This document shows positions 45,822 through 53,961 of a stretch of DNA of 64,000 nucleotides, piece by piece. This DNA is from Bradyrhizobium sp. CSA207 (GTDB lineage: Bacteria; Pseudomonadota; Alphaproteobacteria; Rhizobiales; Xanthobacteraceae). How positions within the stretch are numbered: the stretch's first letter is position 1; the number at the start of each line of letters is the position of its first letter. The stretch is from the NCBI RefSeq assembly GCF_029051685.1, contig NZ_JAACFT010000011.1, positions 165,006-229,005 of the forward strand, read 5' to 3'. The notes under the pieces were generated by a model. That model was not told the origin of the DNA. It did no database searches and saw only the letters and a program-made list of their open reading frames with translations. A program made the translations under genes and the position numbers.

Positions 45822-46748
45822 ATGTCCAACGTCCGTGTTCTCGCCACCGACCTCGAATTTCCTGAAGGGCCGGTCGTGATGCCGGACGGCTCGGTCGTGC
45901 TGGTGGAGATCCGCGGCCAGCGCCTGACCCGGGTTTATCCCGACGGCCGCAAGGAGATCGTCGCGAAGATTCCGGGTGGCCCGAACGGCGCCGCGCTCGG
46001 GCCCGACGGCAAGATCTACGTCTGCAACAACGGCGGCTTCAGCTGGATCCCGACCCGCAACATGATCATGCCCGGACCGCAGCCCGACGACTATCTCGGC
46101 GGCTCGATCCAGCGCGTCGATCTGCAATCGGGGAAGATCGAAACCGTCGTGACCAAATTCGGCGAGCACGATCTGCGCGGGCCCAACGATCTCGTGTTCG
46201 ACAGGCAGGGCGGCCTCTGGTTCTCCGATCTCGGAAAACGCCGCGCGCGCGAGATGGACGTTGGCGGCATGTACTATCTCAAGCCCGGCATGAAGGAGAT
46301 CATCGAGGTCGTGCACGGCGTGCTGCCGGCCAACGGCATCGGTCTGTCGCCGGACGAGAACACCGTCTACATCGCCGAGACGCCGACCGGGCGGCTCTGG
46401 GCCTACGAGCTTTCGGCGCCCGGCACGCTCAAGCCGCGCGACGCGATCTATCGCGGCGAACGTGGCAAGCCGATCTGCGGGCTCGGCGGCTACCAGATGT
46501 TCGACTCGCTCGCGGTGGAAGCCGGCGGCAATGTCTGCGTCGCCACCCTCGTCTCCGGCTGCATCTCGGTGATCGCGCCGGACGGAACGCTGGTCGAGCA
46601 GGTCCCGACCGGCGACCGCGTCACCACCAACATCGCCTTCGGCGGCCCCGAGCTCAAGACCGCCTACATCACGCTGTCCGGCAAGGGCGAGCTGATCGCC
46701 ATGGACTGGCCGCGCGGCGGTTTGCCGTTGAATTTTTTGAACAAGTGA
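45822..46748 (+). CDS. SMP-30/gluconolactonase family protein
   Basis: 308 residues forming a six-bladed beta-propeller of the SMP-30/gluconolactonase/LRE family, which hydrolyses sugar lactones using one divalent metal. Metal-site segments: Glu in LEFPEGPVV, Asn in GPNGAALGPDG-type blade, Asn in RGPNDLVFD and Asp in GIGLSPDENTVYIAET-like loops. GGGAGG lies just upstream of the ATG at 45822. The nearby enolase-superfamily enzyme suggests a possible sugar-acid pathway (lactone opening then dehydration), which is inference from adjacency. Confidence 0.87.
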   Translation: MSNVRVLATDLEFPEGPVVMPDGSVVLVEIRGQRLTRVYPDGRKEIVAKIPGGPNGAALGPDGKIYVCNNGGFSWIPTRNMIMPGPQPDDYLGGSIQRVDLQSGKIETVVTKFGEHDLRGPNDLVFDRQGGLWFSDLGKRRAREMDVGGMYYLKPGMKEIIEVVHGVLPANGIGLSPDENTVYIAETPTGRLWAYELSAPGTLKPRDAIYRGERGKPICGLGGYQMFDSLAVEAGGNVCVATLVSGCISVIAPDGTLVEQVPTGDRVTTNIAFGGPELKTAYITLSGKGELIAMDWPRGGLPLNFLNK

Positions 46749-46755
46749 GCCAAGC

Positions 46756-46935
46756 CGTCATTGCGAGCAAAGCATAGCTACCAGCAGACCCTCACCCTGA
46801 GGAGCGCGCTCTTGGCGCGCGTCTCGAAGGGCGAGGCCACCGGCCGGGCCTTCATCCTTCGAGACGCGCGTTCCGCGCTCCTCAGGATGAGGATCTGACA
46901 GTCTGGATTGCGTCGCTTCGCTCCTCGCAATGACG
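46756..46935. repeat. Composite repeat: family A copy 7 split by an inverted family F palindrome
   Basis: Outer family A arms (CGTCATTGCGAGCAAAGC ... GTCTGGATTG and CTCCTCGCAATGACG) enclose a family F palindrome at about 46789-46893, from CCCTCACCCTGAGGAGCGCG to GCGCTCCTCAGGATGAGG. Relative to 5522-5707 the inner element is in the other orientation (the AAGGGCGAGGCC half comes first). Confidence 0.85.
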
Positions 46936-46950
46936 TAAGGAGACTTCAAA

Positions 46951-47544
46951 ATGCCCTGGCCTGATCCCATCACCCTGCGTGGACAGCACGCCCATCTCGA
47001 GCCGCTGTCGCATCAGCATCGCGAGGGGCTGATCGAGGCTGTGAAGGACGGCGAGCTCTCAAAGCTCTGGTACACCGCGATCCCGACGCCGGAGAACATG
47101 ACCAAGGAGATCGATCGCCGGCTCGGCCTTCAGGCCGCGGGCTCGATGCTGCCGTTCACGGTGTTCGACGGTAGCGGCAAGATCGTCGGCATGACGACCT
47201 ACATGAACATCGATGCCGCCAACCGCCGCGTCGAGATCGGCTCGACCTGGTATGGCAAGAGCGCGCAGCGCGGGCCGCTCAACACGCAGTGCAAGCTCCT
47301 GCTGCTCACCCACGCCTTCGAAATCCTGGACTGCATCGCGGTCGAATTCCGCACCCACTTCTTCAACCACCAGAGCCGCCGCGCCATCGAGCGCTTAGGG
47401 GCTAAGCAGGACGGTATTTTGCGCAGCCATCAGGTCGCGCCGAACGGCACGCTGCGCGACACCGTGGTCTACAGCATCACCGCCGCCGAATGGCCGACGG
47501 TGCGCACGCATTTGAATTATCAACTCAACGACAAGCCGCGCTAG
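46951..47544 (+). CDS. GNAT family N-acetyltransferase
   Basis: 197 residues of the RimJ/RimL-like acetyltransferase branch. It starts with the family pattern ITLRGQHAHLEPLSHQHREGL, has an acceptor-side segment VGMTTYMNIDAANRRVEIG, an acetyl-CoA loop region around WYGKSAQRGPLNT and the C-terminal FFNHQSRRAIERLGAKQDG. It would acetylate an N-terminal amine or small molecule; target unknown. AAGGAG lies upstream of the ATG. A single gene between repeat elements. Confidence 0.87.
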   Translation: MPWPDPITLRGQHAHLEPLSHQHREGLIEAVKDGELSKLWYTAIPTPENMTKEIDRRLGLQAAGSMLPFTVFDGSGKIVGMTTYMNIDAANRRVEIGSTWYGKSAQRGPLNTQCKLLLLTHAFEILDCIAVEFRTHFFNHQSRRAIERLGAKQDGILRSHQVAPNGTLRDTVVYSITAAEWPTVRTHLNYQLNDKPR

Positions 47545-47580
47545 CAATGATATGCACCAGATTGGCCGCGAGTCCGATCA

Positions 47581-47720
47581 CCTCTCCCATGGGGAGAGGT
47601 CGGCGCGAAGCGCCGGGTGAGGGGAGCGGTCTCTCGTGGGACCTGAATCCCTCACCCGATTCGCTCTGGACGATGCTTCGCATCGCCAGGAGCAAATCGA
47701 CCTCTCCCTCCGGGAGAGGT
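47581..47720. repeat. Family C palindromic repeat, copy 3
   Basis: CCTCTCCCATGGGGAGAGG hairpin, GCGCGAAGCGCC, CCCTCACCCGATTCG and a closing CCTCTCCCTCCGGGAGAGG hairpin; a diverged copy with different arm tips from copies 1, 2 and 5. Confidence 0.75.
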
Positions 47721-47784
47721 GAAGAACGCCCGCTTCTGGCACCGGTTCAATCGAGACTTATTGCGCGCTAAGGACGCAGGCACC

Positions 47785-49431
47785 ATGGACAGATTTGACT
47801 ATGTGATCGTCGGCGCGGGCTCCGCCGGTTGCGTGCTCACCAGCCGGCTGAGCGAGGATCCCGCGACCAGCGTCTGCGTGCTCGAGGCCGGGCCGAGCGA
47901 CTGGCATCCCTACATCCATTTGCCGGCCGGCTTCATCAAGACCTTCCACATGAAGAGCATCAACTGGGCCTACCAGCAGGAGCCAGGGCCCTGGACCGGC
48001 GGGCGCAGCATCTACGCGCCGCGTGGCAAGACGCTCGGCGGCTCGTCCTCGATCAACGGCCACATCTACAACCGCGGCCAGCGCATGGATTTCGACACCT
48101 GGGCGCAGATGGGAAATCGCGGCTGGGGTTACGCCGACGTGCTGCCCTACTTCAAGCGGCTGGAGAAACGGGTCGGCGAGGGCGAGGACATCTATCGCGG
48201 CCGCGACGGCAACCTCATCGTCACCACCATGGACTGGCGCGATCCGCTCTGCGAAGCCTTCATGGAAGGCGCGATGAGTCTCGGCATTCCCCGCAATCTC
48301 GATTACAACGGCAAGACCCAGGAAGGTGTCTCCTACTGCCAGCGCACCATCGACAAGGGTCTGCGTGTCTCCGGCTCGACCGCGTTCCTCAAGCCCGCGA
48401 TGAAGCGGCCCAACGTGCATGTGCGCACGCATGCGCATGCGACCGAGATCATCTTCGAAGGCAAGCGCGCGGTGGGCGTGCGCTACATGAAGGGCGGCCG
48501 CGGCGGCGCGCCGGTCGAGGTCCGCGCCAACAAGGAAGTCATCCTCTCCGGCGGCACCTATAATTCGCCGCAGCTGCTCCAGCTCTCCGGCATCGGCTCG
48601 CCGGATCTGTTGCAGGCCCACGGCATCGCCGTGCGTCATGCCCTGCCGGTCGGAGAAGGCCTGCAGGACCATTACGCACCACGCACGGTGGCGCGCGTAA
48701 AAGACATCAAGACCATCAACGAGCTCCGCCGCGGCGTCTCGCTCTGGATCGAGGCGCTGAAATGGGCCACGACGCGCCGCGGGCTGCTGTCGCTGTCGCC
48801 GACCATGGTCTATTGCTTCTGGCACTCCGGCGAGAGCGCGGAGAGCTCGGACTTGCAGCTCACCTTCACGCCGGCGAGCTACAAGGAGGGCGTACAGGGG
48901 CAGCTCGAGGACGAGCCCGGCATGACCGTCGCCTCCTGGCAGCAGCGCCCGGAGAGCCGCGGCTACGTCCGCATCCGTTCATCTGATCCATTCGCCCCGC
49001 CGATCATCCAGACCAACTATCTCGACGCCGAGCACGATCGCCGCGTCATCGTCGCCGGCATGAAGCTCGCGCGGCGCTTGCTGAAGTCTGCGCCGCTTTC
49101 GCCCTATTACGCCTACGAGGATTTCCCCGGCCCCAACGTCAACACCGACGGCGAATTTTTGCACGCCGCCACCGAGCGCGGCACCACCACCTTCCACCCC
49201 GGCTGCACCTGCCGCATGGGCCCGGCGGATTCCACCTGGGCGGTGGTCGACGATCAGCTCCGCGTCCACGGATTGCAAGGTCTCCGCGTGATCGATGCCT
49301 CCGTGATGCCGCGCATGATCTCGGCAAACCTCAACGCCGCGACCATGATGATCGCCGACCGCGCCTCGGACCTGCTCCGCGGCAAGCAGCCGATGGAAGC
49401 CGCGCGCGTGCCTGATACGGCGGTGGCGTGA
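47785..49431 (+). CDS. GMC family oxidoreductase (choline/alcohol dehydrogenase-like)
   Basis: 548-residue FAD enzyme. N-terminal dinucleotide fold YVIVGAGSAGCVLTSRLSE, GMC signature 1 (GKTLGGSSSINGHIYNRG), signature 2 (GGTYNSPQLLQLSGIG), and the catalytic His/Asn region (TTFHPGCTCRMG; ISANLNAATMMIAD). It oxidises an alcohol to an aldehyde or further; closest in layout to choline dehydrogenase or aliphatic alcohol dehydrogenases, but no betaine genes are nearby. Cytoplasmic, no signal peptide. The ATG at 47785 gives the canonical start MDRFDYVIVG. It is not PQQ-dependent, so it is unrelated to the pqq operon. Confidence 0.91.
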   Translation: MDRFDYVIVGAGSAGCVLTSRLSEDPATSVCVLEAGPSDWHPYIHLPAGFIKTFHMKSINWAYQQEPGPWTGGRSIYAPRGKTLGGSSSINGHIYNRGQRMDFDTWAQMGNRGWGYADVLPYFKRLEKRVGEGEDIYRGRDGNLIVTTMDWRDPLCEAFMEGAMSLGIPRNLDYNGKTQEGVSYCQRTIDKGLRVSGSTAFLKPAMKRPNVHVRTHAHATEIIFEGKRAVGVRYMKGGRGGAPVEVRANKEVILSGGTYNSPQLLQLSGIGSPDLLQAHGIAVRHALPVGEGLQDHYAPRTVARVKDIKTINELRRGVSLWIEALKWATTRRGLLSLSPTMVYCFWHSGESAESSDLQLTFTPASYKEGVQGQLEDEPGMTVASWQQRPESRGYVRIRSSDPFAPPIIQTNYLDAEHDRRVIVAGMKLARRLLKSAPLSPYYAYEDFPGPNVNTDGEFLHAATERGTTTFHPGCTCRMGPADSTWAVVDDQLRVHGLQGLRVIDASVMPRMISANLNAATMMIADRASDLLRGKQPMEAARVPDTAVA

Positions 49432-49436
49432 GCTTC

Positions 49437-49526
49437 GTAGCCCGGATGGAGCGCAGCGCAATCCGGGACGATCGCGTCCGTTCGCACGCCATTTCCCGGA
49501 TTACGCTTTCGCTCCATCCGGGCTAC
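49437..49526. repeat. Family D palindrome (REP-like)
   Basis: GTAGCCCGGATGGAGCGCAG and CAATCCGGG on the left face CCCGGATTACGC and CTCCATCCGGGCTAC on the right, forming a long imperfect hairpin just after the GMC oxidoreductase stop. It is the only copy in the window and may act as a terminator. Confidence 0.75.
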
Positions 49527-49539
49527 GATCGGCAGATGT

Positions 49540-50216
49540 GACGTGCCCGTCGGGCAAAACACCACAAAACGCGTCAACCCCTCGAAAATATTCCACTTTA
49601 CCGAAATTCGGAATTGCGGCATAAGTCGAAACAGCCCGGCCTACGGAAGAGGGGCGGTTCGCGAGTCGTTCGAAACGCGGGCCGGGTTGCGGTGGACGCG
49701 GCAGCGTCGGGCGCGAGAGGCGTGGGCAGGGCGGATTGCTCTCCGTGAGCCCAAGGCTTCGTGCCGACGAGCGGCGCTGTCAGGTTCGTCTCGCCAGCAT
49801 TCTTCCGCAACGTCGACAAGGCCGGGAGATAATGCGGCGAGCAAGCGGACCGTGCGTACGGCAAAACCGTGTGGTCCTGGCCGTCGTTGCTACGGTCAAG
49901 CTCTTGCGGAGGCGGCATTCGCGTCAACCGGCGCGGTGTCGGCGACTTTCGCTGGGGTGAGGGAGGCCAGAAGGAATTCGGCTCCCGGGAGAGCACGGCA
50001 TAAGCCGTCCAACCACTGCGCAGGGAAGGCCGAGTGTTTAGGCTTCACCTGTATGCCGCTGTGCAGTCCTTTTGCGCTACATGCGCACAGCGGACCGTGG
50101 GTGCCGAGCCGGCACCCGGCCTTCCCTGCGCCCTCTTTTTCTGAGGGTGCGAAGGAGACAGCAAAGCTCGGGCGGAATGCACCGCGAGGATGCGAAGGCG
50201 TGTCTTCGGTGTGAAA
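49540..50216. repeat. Large dispersed intergenic element with a structured core
   Basis: About 680 bases. Phrases such as GTGTGGTCCTGGCCGTCG, GAGAGCACGGCATAAGCCGT and CCGGCACCCGGCCTTCCCTG match, from memory, a long intergenic repeat found in many places in Bradyrhizobium genomes and often mis-annotated as hypothetical genes. Boundaries are approximate. Its 3' part (50018-50131) can fold into a compact three-stem structure, described separately. Confidence 0.55.
50018..50131 (+). ncRNA. Candidate structured element (three-way junction)
   Basis: A 15-base outer stem, GCGCAGGGAAGGCCG (50018-50032) with CGGCCTTCCCTGCGC (50117-50131), encloses two perfect hairpins: CCGCTGTGC/GCACAGCGG (50056-50064, 50085-50093) and GGGTGCCG/CGGCACCC (50099-50106, 50110-50117). 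CCTCTTTTTCTGAGG follows directly. It could be an RNA or a single-stranded DNA structure; the strand given is a guess. Confidence 0.4.
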
Positions 50217-50252
50217 TGCGAGTGGGAGAATGGCGACGATGCACCCTTGCTC

Positions 50253-50332
50253 CGTCATTGCGAGCGCAGTGAAGCAATCCAGTCTGTCTCCGCGGAGGAA
50301 TTCTGGATTGCTTCGCTGCGCTCGCAATGACG
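50253..50332. repeat. Interspersed palindromic repeat, family A, copy 8
   Basis: Short complete copy: CGTCATTGCGAGCGCAGTG, AAGCAATCCAGT, apex CTCCGCGGAG and the complementary TCTGGATTGCTTCGCTGCGC followed by TCGCAATGACG. Confidence 0.85.
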
Positions 50333-50362
50333 AGGTGGAGAGAGCGTGCCCACACTCTCGCT

Positions 50363-50464
50363 GTCATCGCCCGGCTTGACGGGCGATCCAGTATTCCAGA
50401 GGCGGTTGTGGTTGAGCCGAGAAGCCGCGGCGTACTGGATTCCCCGCCTTCGCGGGGAATGACA
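50363..50464. repeat. Interspersed palindromic repeat, family B, copy 2 (inverted)
   Basis: GTCATCGCCCGGCTTGACGG, GCGATCCAGTATTCCAGAGG, then GCCGCGGCGTACTGGATTCC and CCGCCTTCGCGGGGAATGAC; same element as 9234-9330 and 53788-53890, in the opposite orientation. Confidence 0.82.
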
Positions 50465-50512
50465 CCGGTGATTGGAACGACGGCGCAGTACTATCGGGAG
50501 CGAGCTCGCGCC

Positions 50513-51355
50513 TCACACTTCCCGCCGGCTCAAGAACGCCAGCCGTTCGAACAAATGCACGTCCTGCTCGTTCTTGAGCAGCGCGCCGTGCAGCGGCGGG
50601 ATCAGTTTGCGCGGGTCGCGTTCACGGAGCTGTTCGACGCTCATGTCCTCGTTGAGCAGCAGCTTCAGCCAGTCGAGCAGCTCGGAGGTCGAGGGCTTCT
50701 TCTTCAACCCGGGCACTTCGCGCACCTCGAAGAAGATGCGCAGTGCTTCTTCGACCAGGCGCTTCTTGATGCCGGGAAAGTGGACGTCGACGATGCGGCC
50801 CATGGTGTCGGCGTCGGGGAATTTGATGTAATGGAAGAAGCAGCGGCGGAGAAAAGCGTCCGGCAGCTCCTTCTCGTTGTTGGAGGTGATCATCATGATC
50901 GGGCGCTGCTTGGCCTTGATGGTCTCGCCGGTCTCGTAGACATGGAATTCCATGCGGTCGAGCTCGAGCAAGAGGTCGTTGGGGAATTCGATATCGGCCT
51001 TGTCGATCTCGTCGATCAGGAGCACTGGGCGCTGCTCGGCGGTGAAGGCGTCCCACAGCTTGCCGCGCTTGATGTAGTTCTTGATGTCGGAGACGCGGGC
51101 GTCGCCGAGCTGGCTGTCGCGCAGGCGCGACACTGCGTCGTATTCGTAGAGGCCCTGCTGCGCTTTGGTGGTGGACTTGATGTGCCAGGTCAGCAGCGGC
51201 GCCTTCAGCGCCTTCGCCACTTCCTCGGCCAGCACCGTCTTGCCGGTGCCGGGCTCGCCCTTGATCAGCAGCGGGCGCTCCAGCACGATCGAGGCGTTGA
51301 CGGCGATCTTGAGGTCGTCGGTCGCAACATAGTCCTTGGTGCCGGTGAATTTCAT
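50513..51355 (-). CDS. MoxR family AAA ATPase
   Basis: 280 residues. Walker A GEPGTGKT at 33-40, Walker B LLIDEIDKAD at about 108-117, sensor-1 MITSNNEKELPDAF and the Arg-finger region AFLRRCFFHYI. MoxR ATPases work with a VWA-domain partner as metal-insertion or maturation chaperones. The VWA partner here is probably the CoxE-type protein at 51945, encoded divergently across a small membrane gene and a repeat. The C-terminus (LRERDPRKLIPPLHGALLKNEQD) is the extension typical of the CoxD-like branch. The start at 51355 gives MKFTGTKDYV. Confidence 0.92.
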   Translation of the reverse strand: MKFTGTKDYVATDDLKIAVNASIVLERPLLIKGEPGTGKTVLAEEVAKALKAPLLTWHIKSTTKAQQGLYEYDAVSRLRDSQLGDARVSDIKNYIKRGKLWDAFTAEQRPVLLIDEIDKADIEFPNDLLLELDRMEFHVYETGETIKAKQRPIMMITSNNEKELPDAFLRRCFFHYIKFPDADTMGRIVDVHFPGIKKRLVEEALRIFFEVREVPGLKKKPSTSELLDWLKLLLNEDMSVEQLRERDPRKLIPPLHGALLKNEQDVHLFERLAFLSRREV

Positions 51356-51452
51356 CGCGCGTCCTTGTTTGGTCGTCGGCCGAGACATGGCTCTGGTCGC
51401 GACATGGGAACGGCCGCGCAAGGCGGCGGCCGTTCCTGGTTCGGTCAGGCTT

Positions 51453-51693
51453 TCAGACCCGTTTTATCAGCGAAAGGATGACGAGCACAATCACCGCGCC
51501 GATGGTGGCGTCCACCGCCGAACGTGCCGCTGGCGAGCTCGATGTGCAGCTGGGGCAGGACCCAGCCCGCGACCAGCGCGCCGATGATACCGACGACCAT
51601 GTTGCCGATCAGCCCAAATCCCGCACCGTGGACAATTTTCCCGGCGAGCCAGCCTGCGATGGCACCGATGATGAGTGCTGCGACAATTCCCAT
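51453..51693 (-). pseudogene. GlsB/YeaQ/YmgE family membrane protein, frameshifted
   Basis: Small Gly-rich membrane protein of the transglycosylase-associated (GlsB/YmgE) family: MGIVAALIIGAIAGWLAGKI, then GLIGNMVVGIIGALVAGWVL. After SGTFG the frame changes to Arg/His-rich residues and ends at 51445. The neighbouring frame restores the family C-terminus (VDATIGAVIVLVILSLIKRV) and a TGA at 51453-51455. A loss of two bases (GGCGCGG to GGCGG, near 51515-51520) explains this. About 80 residues if corrected, three membrane segments. Either a genuine lesion or an assembly error in a GC-rich run. Confidence 0.75.
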
Positions 51694-51780
51694 TGCAAAC
51701 GTCCCCAAAACAACCCCTCGAGGCCGCTAATTCTAGAGCAAAAAGCTGCCCGGTCCACCCGCGCTCGCGATTTCGCTTCA

Positions 51781-51899
51781 CCTCTCCCCAGCGGGGAGAG
51801 GTCGATTTGCGCAGCAAATCGGGTGAGGGGGCGCCGGCCTCACGAGAGAGCGAAACCCCTCACCCGGCGCTATGCGCCGACCTCTCCCAATGGAGAGGT
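51781..51899. repeat. Family C palindromic repeat, copy 4
   Basis: CCTCTCCCCAGCGGGGAGAG, GATTTGCGCAGCAAATCGGG, CCCTCACCCGGCGC with TATGCGCCG and a closing CCTCTCCCAATGGAGAGG; contains three hairpin units instead of two. Confidence 0.78.
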
Positions 51900-51944
51900 G
51901 GAGCGCCCCTTGACGTTCGCCATCCGACGGGCAATCTGTCACTC

Positions 51945-53120
51945 ATGTTCCTGCAATTCTTCACCTCATTGCGCGACGCACAGGTCCCCGTGACGCTGCG
52001 CGAATACCTCACGCTGATGGAGGCGCTCGACGCCGACCTTGCGGACTATACGGTCGAGAATTTCTACTATCTGTCGCGCACCTCGCTGGTGAAGGACGAG
52101 CGCAACCTCGACAAGTTCGACCGCGTCTTCGGCACCGTGTTCAAGGGGCTGGAAAGCCTGCTCGACGCCATGGAGGGGGCCGAGATCCCCGAGGAGTGGC
52201 TGAAGAAGCTGGCCGAAAAATACCTGACGGAAGACGAGAAGAAGCAGATCGAGGCCATGGGCTGGGACAAGCTCATGGAGACCCTGAAGAAGCGGCTCGA
52301 AGAGCAGAAGGGCCGGCACCAGGGCGGCAGCAAGTGGATCGGTACCGCAGGCACCTCGCCGTTCGGCGCCCATGGCTATAATCCCGAAGGCGTCCGCATC
52401 GGCCAGGAGAAGAACCGCAACAACCGCGCCGTGAAAGTGTGGGACAAGCGTGAGTTCAAGGATCTCGACGGCAATGTCGAGCTCGGCATCCGCAACATCA
52501 AGGTCGCGCTGCGCCGCCTGCGCAAGTTCGCCCGCACCGGCGCGCCTGACGAGCTCGATCTCGACACCACCATCCGCGAGACCGCCAATCATGGCTATCT
52601 CGACGTGCATATGCGCCCCGAGCGGCGCAATGCGGTGAAGCTCCTGGTGTTCTTCGACATCGGCGGCTCGATGGACGCGCATGTCGAGCAGGTCGAGGAG
52701 CTGTTCTCGGCGGCGAAGAGCGAGTTCAAGCACATGGAGTATTTCTACTTCCACAACTGCCTTTATGAGGGCGTGTGGAAGCAGAACAAGCGCCGCTTCA
52801 CCGACCGCACGCCGACCTGGGACGTGCTGCACAAATATCCGCACGATTACAAGATCGTGTTCGTCGGCGATGCCTCGATGTCGCCTTACGAGATCATGGT
52901 GCCCGGCGGCTCGGTCGAGCATGTCAACGAGGAGCCGGGCTCGGTCTGGCTCGACCGCATCATCCGCACCTATCCGCATTCGGTGTGGCTCAACCCAGTA
53001 CAGCAGAAGCACTGGGACTATTCGGAATCCACCACCATCATCCGCCGCATCTTTGCGGGCCGTATGTTCCCGATCACGATCGAGGGGCTCGAGGGAGCGA
53101 TGAAGGAGTTGACGCACTGA
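51945..53120 (+). CDS. VWA domain protein, CoxE-like
   Basis: 391 residues. N-terminal helical region with a Lys-rich stretch (LAEKYLTEDEKKQ, about 89-101), then a von Willebrand factor A domain with a recognisable MIDAS start DIGGSM (Asp238, Gly240, Ser242; the third family position is Gly where many have Ser). CoxE-type proteins partner MoxR ATPases (CoxD) in maturing metal enzymes such as CO dehydrogenase; no such enzyme gene is in the window, so the client is unknown. The ATG at 51945 (MFLQFFTSLRDAQVPVTLRE) gives the family N-terminus. It heads a plus-strand run with two sulfurtransferase genes. Confidence 0.89.
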   Translation: MFLQFFTSLRDAQVPVTLREYLTLMEALDADLADYTVENFYYLSRTSLVKDERNLDKFDRVFGTVFKGLESLLDAMEGAEIPEEWLKKLAEKYLTEDEKKQIEAMGWDKLMETLKKRLEEQKGRHQGGSKWIGTAGTSPFGAHGYNPEGVRIGQEKNRNNRAVKVWDKREFKDLDGNVELGIRNIKVALRRLRKFARTGAPDELDLDTTIRETANHGYLDVHMRPERRNAVKLLVFFDIGGSMDAHVEQVEELFSAAKSEFKHMEYFYFHNCLYEGVWKQNKRRFTDRTPTWDVLHKYPHDYKIVFVGDASMSPYEIMVPGGSVEHVNEEPGSVWLDRIIRTYPHSVWLNPVQQKHWDYSESTTIIRRIFAGRMFPITIEGLEGAMKELTH

Positions 53121-53160
53121 TACATGATTTGGCCGGCTGCATTGCCGACGGCACTGCGCT

Positions 53161-53285
53161 CCCTCCCCCGCTTGCGGGGGAGGGTTGGGGAGAGGGTCTC
53201 TCCACGAGCGAGGCTCCCCAAGAGGAGAGAGCCCTCACCCGCCGCGCTCTTCGAGCGCGTCGACCTCTCCCGCGAGCGGGAGAGG
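53161..53285. repeat. Family C palindromic repeat, copy 5
   Basis: CCCTCCCCCGCTTGCGGGGG hairpin, AGGAGAGAGCCCTCACCCGC spacer and CCTCTCCCGCGAGCGGGAG hairpin, between the VWA and rhodanese genes. Confidence 0.8.
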
Positions 53286-53343
53286 TGGCTTCCACCTCCG
53301 GCAGATCGCTTGGGGATGACGACGTAACAAGAGGGAGAACCAC

Positions 53344-53757
53344 ATGCCCCAGACCATCACCCGCGGCATCAAGGCGCTGATCGACGAGGCCAATGCCGAG
53401 ATCGAGACGCTGACCGCCAAGGACGCCATCGAGATCTCCAAGAACGGCGACGTCGTCATCGTCGATATCCGCGACCCCCGCGAGATCGAGCGCGACGGCC
53501 GCATCCCCGGCGCGTTCGCCTGCACCCGCGGCATGCTCGAATTCTGGATCGATCCCCAGAGCCCCTATGCCAAGCCGGTGTTCCAGGAGGACAAGAAGTT
53601 CGTGTTCCATTGCGCCGGCGGCCTGCGCTCCGCACTCGCTGCCAAGACCGCGCAGGACATGGGCCTCAAGCCCGTCGCCCACATCGCCGGCGGCTACGCC
53701 GCTTGGCGCGACGCCGGCGGACCGGTGGAGATGTGGGAGCCGAAGAAGAAGGGGTGA
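53344..53757 (+). CDS. Rhodanese-like domain protein
   Basis: 137 residues, one rhodanese domain. The active-site loop is FHCAGGLRSA with Cys90, of the six-residue type; VIVDIRDPREIERDGRIPGA is the structural motif CH2A-like region. It would carry a persulfide sulfur, acting as a sulfurtransferase or in thiosulfate detoxification. GGGAG lies just before the ATG. It is followed 205 bases later by a 3-mercaptopyruvate sulfurtransferase, separated by a family B repeat. Confidence 0.88.
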   Translation: MPQTITRGIKALIDEANAEIETLTAKDAIEISKNGDVVIVDIRDPREIERDGRIPGAFACTRGMLEFWIDPQSPYAKPVFQEDKKFVFHCAGGLRSALAAKTAQDMGLKPVAHIAGGYAAWRDAGGPVEMWEPKKKG

Positions 53758-53787
53758 GGGAGATGCGCTGCCCCTCCAATCTCCAGC

Positions 53788-53890
53788 GTCATTCCCCGCG
53801 AAAGCGGGGAATCCAGTACGCCGCGGCCTCTCCGTTCAATCACAACCGCCTCTGGAATACTGGATCGCCCGGTCACGCCGGGCGATGACA
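53788..53890. repeat. Interspersed palindromic repeat, family B, copy 3
   Basis: GTCATTCCCCGCGAAAGCGG, GGAATCCAGTACGCCGCGGC, then TGGAATACTGGATCGCCCGG and CACGCCGGGCGATGACA; the most complete copy and nearly the exact reverse complement of 50363-50464. Confidence 0.83.
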
Positions 53891-53961
53891 GCGGAGTTGG
53901 ACGCGCACCGCTTCAGCCTCGCTCACGCTGCGCACGCCCCGGAATGACAAGGACATAATGA

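Larger units (their letters stand above)
49432..50512. other. 1.08-kb gene-free region made of several repeat elements
   Basis: No credible protein gene. In order: family D palindrome 49437-49526; a large dispersed-repeat-like element about 49540-50216; family A copy 8 at 50253-50332; family B copy 2 at 50363-50464. Short open frames here (for example minus strand 49598-49996) have the compositional look of repeat DNA, not protein. Confidence 0.7.

Noticed and set aside
49598..49996. A 132-codon minus-strand frame in the repeat region at 49.5-50.2 kb, plausible as a small gene
   Set aside because: Its sequence resembles the translation of dispersed repeat DNA that is often mis-annotated in this genus; no ribosome site and no conserved domain.
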